Shown here: positions 1 through 6,941 of the stretch, piece by piece
How the letters are laid out: every line of letters starts with the position of its first letter
How positions within the stretch are numbered: the first letter of the stretch is position 1
Source of the DNA: Bacilli bacterium
Lineage (GTDB): Bacteria > Bacillota_I > Bacilli_A > RF39 > UBA660
Reading direction: 5' to 3'
Assembly: GCA_900769695.1 (NCBI GenBank)
Contig: CAAGHO010000015.1
Coordinates: forward strand, 1 to 21,208
Length of the DNA: 21,208 nucleotides
Translations under genes and position numbers: made by a program
The notes under the pieces: model-generated
What the model was told of the DNA's origin: nothing
Database searches by the model: none
What the model saw: only the letters and a program-made list of their open reading frames with translations

Positions 1-257
1 AATTATATTTGAATACTTCATATTTTGGCAGTGGATTTTATTCTGTTAAGTCAGCAAGTTTAGGTTATTTTAATAAATTACCAAAAGATATGAATGATAG
101 TGAATCAATTATGCTAGCGGGAATCCCAAATGCTCCGTCTTTATATAATCCAATTCAAAATAAAAATTTAGCAATTGAAAGACAGAGGCAAGTCATAAAT
201 AAAATGATTAAATATGGTAACCTAGATAAAGTTGAAGCAGAAAAAATTATAAAATAA
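1..257 (+). CDS. Peptidoglycan glycosyltransferase (GT51), C-terminal end, partial
   Basis: This is the 3' end of a gene that begins before the window. The open frame starts at base 3 and gives about 84 residues. Motifs typical of the end of the GT51 transglycosylase domain are visible: LYLNTSYFGSG near the start and ESIMLAGIPNAPSLYNP in the middle, followed by the usual RQRQVINKM helix. GT51 enzymes polymerise lipid II into glycan strands on the outer face of the membrane. The protein stops about 25 residues after the domain, with no transpeptidase domain, so it is either a monofunctional transglycosylase or a penicillin-binding protein that has lost its C-terminal half. A TTG at 9 is in frame but lies inside the conserved domain and is not the start. 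The family call is firm; the full architecture cannot be seen. Confidence 0.88.
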   Translation, partial: LYLNTSYFGSGFYSVKSASLGYFNKLPKDMNDSESIMLAGIPNAPSLYNPIQNKNLAIERQRQVINKMIKYGNLDKVEAEKIIK

Positions 258-300
258 TTATATTTAATTTTCTGAATTATTATAATTTATAAAATTAAAG

Positions 301-309
301 TGATATAAT
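301..309 (+). promoter_or_regulatory. Extended -10 promoter for the response regulator gene
   Basis: TGATATAAT at 301-309 is an extended -10 element (TG, one base, TATAAT). There is no convincing -35 box, which fits the extended type. Transcription would start near 316 and leave a leader of about 34 bases before the ATG at 350, with the AAAGGAG Shine-Dalgarno site inside it. Confidence 0.55.
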
Positions 310-349
310 ATGAATGATTAAAAAAGCAAATTATGAAAGGAGACAAACT

Positions 350-1012
350 ATGAAAAAAATATTAATTATAGAAGATGAAAAAATCATCAGAAATGAGTTA
401 AAATCTTTGTTAGAAAATTCAGGGTATGAAGTATTAATTATAGAAAAGTTTGATAATGTTAAAGAAAATATAAAAAATATGAAATTTGATTTAATTTTAA
501 TGGATATTAATTTACCTAATAAAAATGGTGAAATTTTATTAAAAGAAATTAGAAAAGAATCTAATGTTCCTATTATTATGGTTACGAGCAGAGTAGGAGA
601 AGTAGATGAAGTTTTATCTATATCTTATGGTGCAGACGATTATATTACTAAGCCATATAATCCAACAATCTTATTATTGAGAATACAAAATATATTTAAA
701 CGAATGGATAATAATATGGACGATTTATTTTATGATAATATTAGTGTTAATCCACAAAAGGGAATATTGAAACAAGGTGAAAAGGTATTAGAACTAACTA
801 AAAATGAAATGATTATCTTTACATATCTTTTAAGTAATCGTGGTAGAATAGTAACTCGTGATGATTTAATGACAGATTTATGGAATAATAATGAATTTAT
901 AAATGACAATGCTCTAACAGTAAATATTAGTAGATTGAGAAATAAATTACAAAATTTTGGACTTGAAAATAGAATTGAAACAAGAAAAGGACAAGGGTAT
1001 AAATTATTATGA
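350..1012 (+). CDS. OmpR-family response regulator, BceR-type
   Basis: A 220-residue two-component response regulator. The receiver domain fills about residues 1-118: acidic pocket E8-D9, phosphoacceptor D52 in LILMDINLP, Thr/Ser 79-80 and K101 in the DDYITKP motif. A winged-helix DNA-binding domain follows at about 125-220 and ends in the usual RKGQGYKL wing. The start is placed at 350 because AAAGGAG lies 6 bases upstream; an in-frame ATG at 314 has no ribosome binding site. The stop overlaps the start of the kinase gene by 4 bases (ATGA), so the two are translationally coupled. Together with the short-loop kinase and the BceAB-like transporter downstream, it most likely activates the transporter operon when antimicrobial peptides that target lipid-linked cell-wall precursors are present. 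The family call is firm; the specific inducer is inference. Confidence 0.9.
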   Translation: MKKILIIEDEKIIRNELKSLLENSGYEVLIIEKFDNVKENIKNMKFDLILMDINLPNKNGEILLKEIRKESNVPIIMVTSRVGEVDEVLSISYGADDYITKPYNPTILLLRIQNIFKRMDNNMDDLFYDNISVNPQKGILKQGEKVLELTKNEMIIFTYLLSNRGRIVTRDDLMTDLWNNNEFINDNALTVNISRLRNKLQNFGLENRIETRKGQGYKLL

Positions 1013-2025
1013 GTTTTAAAAAATATTTATTAGATAAAACAGTACAGATAACTGCGTCAATTGTTGGATTCATAATTGCTATTCTTATGTTAAACGCATT
1101 TAAAGTGGAAAATGATTTGAAAATAGCATTGACAATATTATTTTTTTTAGTTGCAACATTTAATATTATTTTTGATTATTTCAGAAAATACAAATTTTAC
1201 AAAAAAATATTAAATACGCTTGATAAGTTAGATAAAAAATATTTAATTTTAGAAATATTAAATAAGCCAAACTTTTATGATGGCGAAATTTTTTATCAAA
1301 TTCTTTATGATATAAACAAGTCAATGATTGAAAATGTAAAAGAATATAATTTAAGTATTACCGATTTCAAGGAATATGTAGAAATGTGGATTCATGAAGT
1401 AAAGATTCCAGTAGCAAGTTTAACTTTATTAATTCATAACAACAAAAATATGTTTGATAAGAGATATATAGAACAAATTAGAAAGTTAGATAACTATATA
1501 GATCAAATTTTATATTTCGTTCGAAGCGAAAATGCCGAGAAAGATTATCTTATCAAAGAAATTGAATTGCAGAAGATTATCAAAGATGTTGCTTTAAAAA
1601 ATAAAGATGACTTATTAGAAAACAAAGTTAATCTTGAAGTTGATATTCATAATGAAAAAGTTTTAACGGATTCAAAATGGTTAGAGTTCGTATTAAATCA
1701 GATTATAAACAATAGTATTAAATATAAAAAAAATAATAACGATCCAATAATAAAAATCAGTGTAAAAGATGAAAAAGATAAAGTATATCTAACTATTTGG
1801 GATAATGGAATAGGAATACCTAAAAATGATATAAAAAGAGTATTTGATAAATCTTTCACTGGTGAAAACGGTAGAATAATGGCAAAATCAACAGGTATGG
1901 GACTTTATATTGTCAAAAAATTATGCGATAAATTAGGACATAAGATAATTATTGAATCTGAAATACATAAATATACAAAAATTACAATTATCTTTTATAA
2001 AAATGATTTTTATAAAGTTGATTAA
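1009..2025 (+). CDS. Intramembrane-sensing histidine kinase, BceS-type
   Basis: A 338-residue sensor kinase. Two membrane helices at about residues 12-30 and 37-56 are joined by only a few residues, so there is almost no extracellular sensor. This is the hallmark of BceS-type kinases, which sense through their partner ABC transporter rather than binding the drug directly. The phosphoacceptor is H129 in the motif MWIHEVKIP. The ATPase domain shows the N box (NQIINNSIKYKK), the G1 box (DNGIGIP) and the G2 box (TGMGLY). It overlaps the regulator gene by 4 bases and is followed, after a 118-base regulatory gap, by the ABC genes. Autophosphorylation and transfer to the neighbouring regulator are inferred from the arrangement. 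The peptide recognised cannot be told from sequence. Confidence 0.9.
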   Translation: MSFKKYLLDKTVQITASIVGFIIAILMLNAFKVENDLKIALTILFFLVATFNIIFDYFRKYKFYKKILNTLDKLDKKYLILEILNKPNFYDGEIFYQILYDINKSMIENVKEYNLSITDFKEYVEMWIHEVKIPVASLTLLIHNNKNMFDKRYIEQIRKLDNYIDQILYFVRSENAEKDYLIKEIELQKIIKDVALKNKDDLLENKVNLEVDIHNEKVLTDSKWLEFVLNQIINNSIKYKKNNNDPIIKISVKDEKDKVYLTIWDNGIGIPKNDIKRVFDKSFTGENGRIMAKSTGMGLYIVKKLCDKLGHKIIIESEIHKYTKITIIFYKNDFYKVD

Positions 2026-2054
2026 AGTTTATGCAGATTTGGATACTAAAAATA

Positions 2055-2126
2055 AATATTACAAAATTGTAATATTCTGTAATATTAGAATAACGACTAA
2101 TCCTATCTTTTATATTACAATGTAAT
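2055..2126 (+). promoter_or_regulatory. BceR-type operator cluster and promoter region of the ABC operon
   Basis: A perfect inverted repeat lies at 2055-2076: arms AATATTACAA and TTGTAATATT around two bases. Its core at 2059-2072 is TTACA-N4-TGTAA, matching the TNACA-N4-TGTAA signature I recall for BceR-like regulators. A third half-site, TGTAATATT, sits at 2078-2086, and a compressed palindrome, ATTACA-A-TGTAAT, at 2114-2126. A possible -10 box, TATATT, is at 2111-2116, with no good -35 at the expected distance, as expected for an activator-dependent promoter. The palindromes are directly visible; binding by the regulator encoded at 350-1012 is inference. Confidence 0.72.
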
Positions 2127-2143
2127 CAGAAAGGAGAAAGATT

Positions 2144-2911
2144 ATGGAAAATATCTTAAAAATTGATAAAATTGAAAAATATTATGGCAATAAATCTAGT
2201 CTTACAAAAGCAATTGATAACCTATCATTTGATGTTGAAAAGGGAGAATTTGTTGCGATAATGGGAGCAAGTGGCTCTGGAAAGACTACTCTTTTAAATT
2301 GTATATCTACAATTGATAAAGTTACATCTGGACATATTTATGTAGCAGGTAATGATATCACAAAATTAAGAGGAAATAGTCTAAATAAGTTTAGAAGGGA
2401 AGAGTTAGGTTTTATATTTCAAGATTTTAATTTACTTGATACTTTAACTGCTTATGAAAATATTGCTTTGGCACTTTCTATTCAAAATGTGAATTCGAGA
2501 GAAATTGATACAAGAATTAAAAAAGTTGCAAAAGAACTGGATATTGTTAATGTACTTAATAAATATCCATATCAAATGAGTGGAGGTCAAAAGCAAAGAG
2601 TCGCTAGTGCAAGAGCAATAATTACTAATCCAAAGTTAATTCTTGCAGATGAACCAACAGGTGCATTGGATTCAAAGTCAGCTAAAATGCTTTTAGAAAA
2701 ATTTGATTATTTGAATAAAGAATTACAAGCAACAATTCTTATGGTGACACATGATGCGTTTACTGCAAGTTATTCTTCAAGAGTCATATTTATCAAAGAT
2801 GGCAAAATTTTTAATGAAATAATTAAAGGAACAAATTCTAGAAAAGAATTTTTTGATAAAATAATAGATGTTGTAACATTACTTGGTGGTGACTTAAACG
2901 ATGCTCTTTAA
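2144..2911 (+). CDS. BceA-like ABC transporter ATP-binding protein
   Basis: A 255-residue ATPase of the MacB/BceA class. Visible motifs in order: Walker A GASGSGKTTL (residues 41-50), Q-loop FIFQDFNLLD, signature QMSGGQKQRVA, Walker B LILADEPTGALD and H-loop MVTHD. All catalytic elements are intact. An AAAGGAG site precedes the ATG by 7 bases. The gene overlaps the permease gene by 11 bases, so the two subunits are co-translated. In the family two ATPases pair with one permease, and the complex frees lipid-linked cell-wall intermediates from bound peptide antibiotics such as bacitracin. It also passes flux information to the BceS kinase. The role is inferred from family and neighbours; the antibiotic range is unknown. 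Confidence 0.93.
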   Translation: MENILKIDKIEKYYGNKSSLTKAIDNLSFDVEKGEFVAIMGASGSGKTTLLNCISTIDKVTSGHIYVAGNDITKLRGNSLNKFRREELGFIFQDFNLLDTLTAYENIALALSIQNVNSREIDTRIKKVAKELDIVNVLNKYPYQMSGGQKQRVASARAIITNPKLILADEPTGALDSKSAKMLLEKFDYLNKELQATILMVTHDAFTASYSSRVIFIKDGKIFNEIIKGTNSRKEFFDKIIDVVTLLGGDLNDAL

Positions 2912-4931
2912 GTTATCATTAAAAAATATTAGTAAGAGTATAAAGGATTATGCCATCTATTTCTTTACTCTGATACTAGGTGTTGCAATTTTTTATGTGT
3001 TCAATGCAATAGATGATCAGTCAGTTATGATGAAGGTATCATCAACAACAGCAGAAATAATAAAACTTATGACCAATGTTCTTTCTGGTGTTAGCGTGTT
3101 TGTATCTATAGTATTAGCGTTTTTAATTGTTTATGCAAGTAGATTCTTAATAAAAAGAAGAAATAAAGAATTTGGAGTTTATTTAACGCTTGGAATGAGC
3201 AAAAAGAAAATATCCTTAATATTATTTATTGAAACATTAATAATAGGTATAGTTTCATTGGTAGTTGGTTTAGGAATAGGTTTTTTATTATCACAATTGA
3301 TGAGTATTTTGGTTGCTAATATGTTTGAAGCAGATTTAACTAGATTTCAATTCGTATTTTCAACAAATGCTTGTATTAAAACTTTGATTTATTTTAGTAT
3401 TATGTATTTCGTAGTTATGATATTTAATACTATAAATATTAGTAAATGTAAATTGATAGATTTAATGCATTCTAACAAAAAATCTGAAAAAATAAAATTA
3501 AAAAATCCATTGTTTTGTACAATAGTGTTTATTATTTCTTGTATAGCATTAGGATTTGCTTATTATCAGGTTACTGGTGGTATTGAGAAAATGACTTATG
3601 CAAATAGTATTTTTGTTCCTATGGGAATAGGTGCTGTTTCAACTTTCTTTGTGTTTTGGTCTTTATCGGGATTGCTTTTAAAAATATTTATAAGTATGAA
3701 GAACACTTATTATAAAGGGTTAAATAGTTTCACCCTTAGACAGTTTTCAAGTAAAATAAATACTATGACTTTTTCGATGACAATAATATGTTTGATGTTA
3801 TTTATAACGATTTGCGTGCTATCGAGTGCAATGTCTATGAAGAATTCTTTAAATAAAAATGTGATAGAATTTTCTCCAAGGGATATAGAAATTTCAAAAC
3901 CTGCAAATGTTGATTTAGAAGTTAATGATTTTACTGATAAACAAATAGAAAATTATAAATTAAGTTTTGAAGAAATTTTTACAAAGAATGGATTTGATTT
4001 TAAAAAATTTAAAAATATAGTTTATTTTTCTTTGTATGCTGATGATTATGTTACTTTAAAGTCTACATTAGGAACTTATTATAAAACTGCAAAGAAAAAT
4101 TATCCTTTTTTAAGATATGATGATTATATTGTTTTAATGAAAAATAGTGACTATAATAACTTAGCTAATAATTTTAATTTAGAAAAAATCAATTTAAATA
4201 GTGATCAATATGCTGTTGTTGGGAACTATAAAGAAATGATTGATATTAAGAATGAAGCTTTAAAAAGAAATACAGAGATTATAGTTAATCAAAGAATATA
4301 TTTACCAAAATATAAAAAAGCAATTAATGGTTTTTATGAAATGGGTAGTCAAAAGTCAGAGATTGGGTTTATTGTTTTACCAGATGATGCTTTAAATGAA
4401 AATCAAAAGATATCTAACAAAATGGTTGCTGATTATAATGGAAATCAAGATGATATAGAGAAAGATGTTACTTCATTTTTAAATAATACTAGTAAATACA
4501 TCATAACATTTAATACTAAGAAAGATATAAGAGATGCAAGTGTTGGACTTGGTGCTATTGTTACATTTTTAGGTTTGTATCTTGGAATTATATTTTTGAT
4601 ATCGTGTGCTGCTATTTTAGCTTTAAAAGAATTATCAGAGTCAAGTGACAATGTAGAAAAATTTGTTGTGTTAAGAAAAATTGGTGTAGATGAACAAGAA
4701 TTAAATAAAGCTCTTTTTAAACAAATTGGAATATTTTTTATGTTTCCACTTATACTAGCTATAATTCATTCAATATTTGGTGTTATGTTTTGTAATAATA
4801 TTTTAAAAACAATGGGTGTTAGTTTTAATTTAAAATCAGTTATAATAACATCTTTATTTATAATATTTATATATGGAGGTTATTTCTTTATAACTTATAT
4901 ATGTAGTAAAAATATAATTAAGGAAAAATAA
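2901..4931 (+). CDS. BceB-like ABC transporter permease with large extracellular domain
   Basis: A 676-residue FtsX-superfamily permease with about ten membrane helices. Helices are visible near residues 17-37, 60-80, 106-130, 160-178, 204-222, 236-262 and 290-311; the last three fall in the C-terminal 130 residues. Between helices 7 and 8 (about 313-545) lies a hydrophilic domain of about 230 residues, the trademark extracellular domain of BceB-type transporters. The length fits the family (about 640-680). The conserved stretch EFGVYLTLGMSKKKI follows helix 2. It overlaps its ATPase gene and is closed by a terminator just after the stop. It is the likely peptide-detecting subunit of the module and would communicate with the kinase at 1009-2025. 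It is intact, with no frameshift seen. Confidence 0.92.
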   Translation: MLFKLSLKNISKSIKDYAIYFFTLILGVAIFYVFNAIDDQSVMMKVSSTTAEIIKLMTNVLSGVSVFVSIVLAFLIVYASRFLIKRRNKEFGVYLTLGMSKKKISLILFIETLIIGIVSLVVGLGIGFLLSQLMSILVANMFEADLTRFQFVFSTNACIKTLIYFSIMYFVVMIFNTINISKCKLIDLMHSNKKSEKIKLKNPLFCTIVFIISCIALGFAYYQVTGGIEKMTYANSIFVPMGIGAVSTFFVFWSLSGLLLKIFISMKNTYYKGLNSFTLRQFSSKINTMTFSMTIICLMLFITICVLSSAMSMKNSLNKNVIEFSPRDIEISKPANVDLEVNDFTDKQIENYKLSFEEIFTKNGFDFKKFKNIVYFSLYADDYVTLKSTLGTYYKTAKKNYPFLRYDDYIVLMKNSDYNNLANNFNLEKINLNSDQYAVVGNYKEMIDIKNEALKRNTEIIVNQRIYLPKYKKAINGFYEMGSQKSEIGFIVLPDDALNENQKISNKMVADYNGNQDDIEKDVTSFLNNTSKYIITFNTKKDIRDASVGLGAIVTFLGLYLGIIFLISCAAILALKELSESSDNVEKFVVLRKIGVDEQELNKALFKQIGIFFMFPLILAIIHSIFGVMFCNNILKTMGVSFNLKSVIITSLFIIFIYGGYFFITYICSKNIIKEK

Positions 4932-4951
4932 TATATCTTATAAAACGATAA

Positions 4952-4978
4952 AAGAGGCTATTACAAGCCTCTTATTTT
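4952..4978. terminator. Bidirectional intrinsic terminator between bce-like operon and XRE gene
   Basis: Perfect 8-bp hairpin: AAGAGGCT at 4952-4959, loop ATTACA, AGCCTCTT at 4966-4973, with a short T-rich tail on the plus strand. It lies between the convergent permease gene and the minus-strand regulator, whose stop codon is at 4977-4979, so it can serve both. Confidence 0.75.
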
Positions 4979-5216
4979 AATACTCCAATTTCTCCATATC
5001 AAATAATGGAGAGTCATAAAAATCTTTAAGTTCTATTTTTAAAGTTTTACGTATTTTAAAGATAATTGTAGAACTTGGATTATCTACATTGTTTGCCAGT
5101 AATGCTCTTAATGTTGATGGTGCAATAGCAGATAATTCAGCAAGTTTATTTGGAGTGTAATTATATTTGTTACATAATTCAAGTATTCTTAAAGTAATTG
5201 CTTCTTTAAATAACAT
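4977..5216 (-). CDS. Small XRE-family HTH transcriptional regulator
   Basis: A 79-residue protein that is essentially one Cro/C1-type helix-turn-helix domain. The motif is NKLAELSAIAPSTLRALLANN, with the first helix before it (ITLRILELCNKY) and the last helices after it (PSSTIIFKIRKTLKIELKDF). The start is supported by TAAGGAGG on the minus strand (plus-strand 5224-5231). It faces the plus-strand gene at 5437 and is the only minus-strand gene found in the window. Its promoter region carries a palindrome and a direct repeat that could be its own operator. Small one-domain XRE proteins of this kind are common as solitary regulators and in mobile elements. The target genes are unknown; the divergent neighbour and its own gene are the best guesses. 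Confidence 0.85.
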   Translation of the reverse strand: MLFKEAITLRILELCNKYNYTPNKLAELSAIAPSTLRALLANNVDNPSSTIIFKIRKTLKIELKDFYDSPLFDMEKLEY

Positions 5217-5255
5217 TTAAAAAACCTCCTTAACACTACAAAAATTCTAGCAGAA

Positions 5256-5304
5256 ATCGGTTGAAATTATACGCCGATATCGGTTGGCTTTTGGAGGCTA
5301 TAAT
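5256..5304. promoter_or_regulatory. Divergent promoter/operator region of the XRE gene
   Basis: The perfect palindrome CCGATATCGG is at 5274-5283. The octamer ATCGGTTG occurs twice in the same direction, at 5256-5263 and 5279-5286, 23 bases apart or about two helical turns. TATAAT boxes exist in both directions: plus strand 5299-5304, and minus strand at plus-strand 5266-5271, between the two octamers. Neither has a good -35 at standard spacing. This pattern suits an autoregulated XRE repressor; binding itself is inferred. Confidence 0.5.
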
Positions 5305-5345
5305 GTCAATGTAGTTAAATAAAAATATGAAATTTATAATTGATT

Positions 5346-5391
5346 AAGCAGTACGAAAGGATTATAAAAGTTTTTTTGTATTGCTTTTTTT
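5346..5391 (+). terminator. Possible intrinsic terminator or leader attenuator
   Basis: GCAGTAC at 5348-5354 pairs with GTATTGC at 5378-5384 (one G-U pair). The stem extends inward through G-U and A-T pairs (5355-5358 with 5374-5377) and outward by AA/TT, and is followed by a T run at 5385-5391. It lies upstream of the gene at 5437 and about 35 bases beyond a possible start site near 5311. It may end a short transcript, attenuate the downstream gene, or be the leftover terminator of a lost gene. Confidence 0.5.
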
Positions 5392-5436
5392 ATCAAAAAA
5401 TGATGGAAATAAATGGATTTGGAGGAGTAGTAAGAA

Positions 5437-5901
5437 ATGTTTGAAGAATTATTAATATCAGTACTATTTATTATTGTTTTAATTATTTTGTGCATAATTT
5501 CTAATTTGTATTCAAAAAAGGAAGAAGAAAAAGAAAAATATATAATGTTAAGGAATTCAATTAAAGAAGATTTAAAAGAGAACTTTATATCGGAAGAAGA
5601 ATACTGGCAATATAATAAAGAGTATAGTGATAAAATTAAAAAAATAAAAGAAGATATACAATTATATGAGGATGAAAAAGAAAAAGAAACAATAAAAAAT
5701 AACGATACTGATTGGATGAATATATTTAAAAAGAAAGAAAAAATAAATGAACTAAATAGATTATTGATAGATGAGTTAATTGAAGATATTGTTGTTAGTG
5801 AAGATGGTAATATAAAAGTAATATTCAAATATGAAGATAAATATTTTGAGGCTCTTGACTTTATAAATAAACAAAAATATGATATAATACTTTCAAGTTA
5901 A
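5437..5901 (+). CDS. Membrane-anchored protein with serine-recombinase-like C-terminal region
   Basis: A 154-residue protein. Residues 4-26 are a strongly hydrophobic segment (LLISVLFIIVLIILCII), so it is probably anchored at its N terminus. The rest is a charged coiled coil followed by a short mixed region. The pattern ISEEEYWQYNKEY, a Lys/Glu coiled coil, DWMNIFKKKEKINELNRLLIDELIEDIVV and IKVIFKYEDKYFEAL closely resembles the last part of large serine recombinases. In those proteins a coiled coil leads to a 'W-F-x-x-x-x-x-I-x-E-L-x-R...ELI' block. No catalytic serine domain, recombinase domain or zinc ribbon is present, and a stop codon lies immediately upstream in frame. GGAGGA at 5421-5426 supports the ATG at 5437. 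It may be a decayed integrase tail that kept a good start, or a protein reusing that coiled coil. The similarity is judged by eye. Confidence 0.6.
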   Translation: MFEELLISVLFIIVLIILCIISNLYSKKEEEKEKYIMLRNSIKEDLKENFISEEEYWQYNKEYSDKIKKIKEDIQLYEDEKEKETIKNNDTDWMNIFKKKEKINELNRLLIDELIEDIVVSEDGNIKVIFKYEDKYFEALDFINKQKYDIILSS

Positions 5902-5908
5902 AAACGAA

Positions 5909-5934
5909 AAACAAATACTTTTAAGTATTTGTTT
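5909..5934 (+). terminator. Intrinsic terminator-like hairpin
   Basis: Twelve-base arms AAACAAATACTT at 5909-5920 and AAGTATTTGTTT at 5923-5934 form a long AT-rich inverted repeat just after the preceding stop codon. The two-base centre means the top pairs would open to make the loop. There is no separate long T tail, so terminator strength is uncertain. Confidence 0.55.
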
Positions 5935-5937
5935 AAA

Positions 5938-5946
5938 TGATAGAAT
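5938..5946 (+). promoter_or_regulatory. Extended -10 promoter for rbgA
   Basis: TGATAGAAT at 5938-5946 fits an extended -10 element. A start site near 5953 would leave a leader of only about 10 bases before the ATG at 5964, so this is tentative. Confidence 0.3.
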
Positions 5947-5963
5947 AGAAAGAAGTGATTAAA

Positions 5964-6890
5964 ATGGATATGTACCAAAAAAGAAAAATCAGAGCAGAAA
6001 AGAAAAATAATGATAGTCAAAAAAGTTTTTCAAAAGTCCCCATTTCGTGGTACCCAGGGCATATGGCTAAAACAAAACGAGAAATAAAAGAAAAATTAAA
6101 TTTAATAGATGTTGTTTACGAGGTTATAGATTCTCGTATGCCAATATCTTCTAAAATTGTAGATATTGATGAATTGGTTGGTGATAAAAAAAGAATTCTT
6201 ATAATGACTAAATATGATATTTGTGATAAAGAAGAGACTAATAAATTTATTAAATATTACGAGAAATTAGGGTATATGGTTGTACCAGTTGATTTAATGA
6301 ATGGTAATGATACGTCTAAAATAATAGATAAGAGTATGGAGATTTTACAAGAAGAAAATAAGAAAAGACTCGAAAAGGGTTTAAAACCTAGAAGTATAAG
6401 AGCTTTAATTGTTGGAGTTCCTAATGCAGGTAAATCAACATTAATAAATAGATTAGTTGGTAAAAAATCAGCTGGTGTTGGTAATAAACCAGGTTTTACA
6501 AAAAGTCTTTCATGGATTAGAATTCATAAAGATATAGAATTGCTTGATTCTCCAGGAATTTTATGGCCTAAAATAGAAAATCAAGATAACGCCCATGTAC
6601 TTGCTTCATTTTCTTCAATTAAAGAAGAAATTTTAGATAATATGGACTTGGCTTGTTTTATTTTAAGAAAGATGATGAAGCTATATCCTAAAAATTTAGA
6701 AGAACGCTACGGTATTACTGAACTTGATGATGATTTTATAGAAACGTTTGATATTATTGGTAAAAAACGTGGAGCCTTAACTAGAGGTGGAGTAGCAGAC
6801 TATGAAAAAGTTTCAAATATTATAGTTCAAGACTTAAAAAATGGTTATTTAGGAAATGTTACTTTTGACAGATTAGAAGATGAAAATTAA
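5964..6890 (+). CDS. rbgA: Ribosome biogenesis GTPase RbgA (YlqF)
   Basis: A 308-residue circularly permuted GTPase that helps finish the 50S ribosomal subunit. The family hallmark SWYPGHMAK is at residues 28-36. The G motifs come in permuted order: G4 as TKYD (82-85), then G1 GVPNAGKST (151-159) and G3 DSPG (195-198). The usual G4 is NKxD; here the Asn is Thr, a mild deviation in the guanine-binding loop. The C-terminal RNA-binding region contains LTRGGVADYEK. The start is set at ATG 5964 with AGAAAGAAGTGA upstream, in preference to an in-frame GTG at 5955. The gene is followed by rnhB, as in Bacillus. A terminator hairpin includes the stop codon. The call is firm. Confidence 0.95.
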   Translation: MDMYQKRKIRAEKKNNDSQKSFSKVPISWYPGHMAKTKREIKEKLNLIDVVYEVIDSRMPISSKIVDIDELVGDKKRILIMTKYDICDKEETNKFIKYYEKLGYMVVPVDLMNGNDTSKIIDKSMEILQEENKKRLEKGLKPRSIRALIVGVPNAGKSTLINRLVGKKSAGVGNKPGFTKSLSWIRIHKDIELLDSPGILWPKIENQDNAHVLASFSSIKEEILDNMDLACFILRKMMKLYPKNLEERYGITELDDDFIETFDIIGKKRGALTRGGVADYEKVSNIIVQDLKNGYLGNVTFDRLEDEN

Positions 6891-6900
6891 TTCATCTTTT
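6877..6900 (+). terminator. Terminator hairpin enclosing the rbgA stop codon
   Basis: AAGATGAA at 6877-6884 and TTCATCTT at 6891-6898 form a perfect 8-bp stem with the loop AATTAA at 6885-6890. The rbgA stop TAA (6888-6890) is in the loop. T residues follow at 6899-6900, and after two A a second T run at 6903-6907. The left arm is coding sequence. The stem is modest, so termination may be partial. Confidence 0.6.
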
Positions 6901-6941
6901 AATTTTTCTAATTATTGGGTTATAATGGAAGAGGTGGTATT

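Noticed and set aside
5304..5309. TTGACA on the minus strand as -35 of the XRE gene
   Set aside because: It is 32 bases from the minus-strand TATAAT at 5266-5271, far more than the usual 16-18.
5334..5828. A 164-codon open frame on the minus strand
   Set aside because: It lies opposite the gene at 5437-5901, is made mostly of Ser, Phe and Ile from the complement of Lys/Glu codons, and runs across the terminator-like hairpin.
6921..6926. TATAAT just upstream of rnhB as a promoter
   Set aside because: Transcription would start within the Shine-Dalgarno site at 6931-6937 and no -35 box is present.
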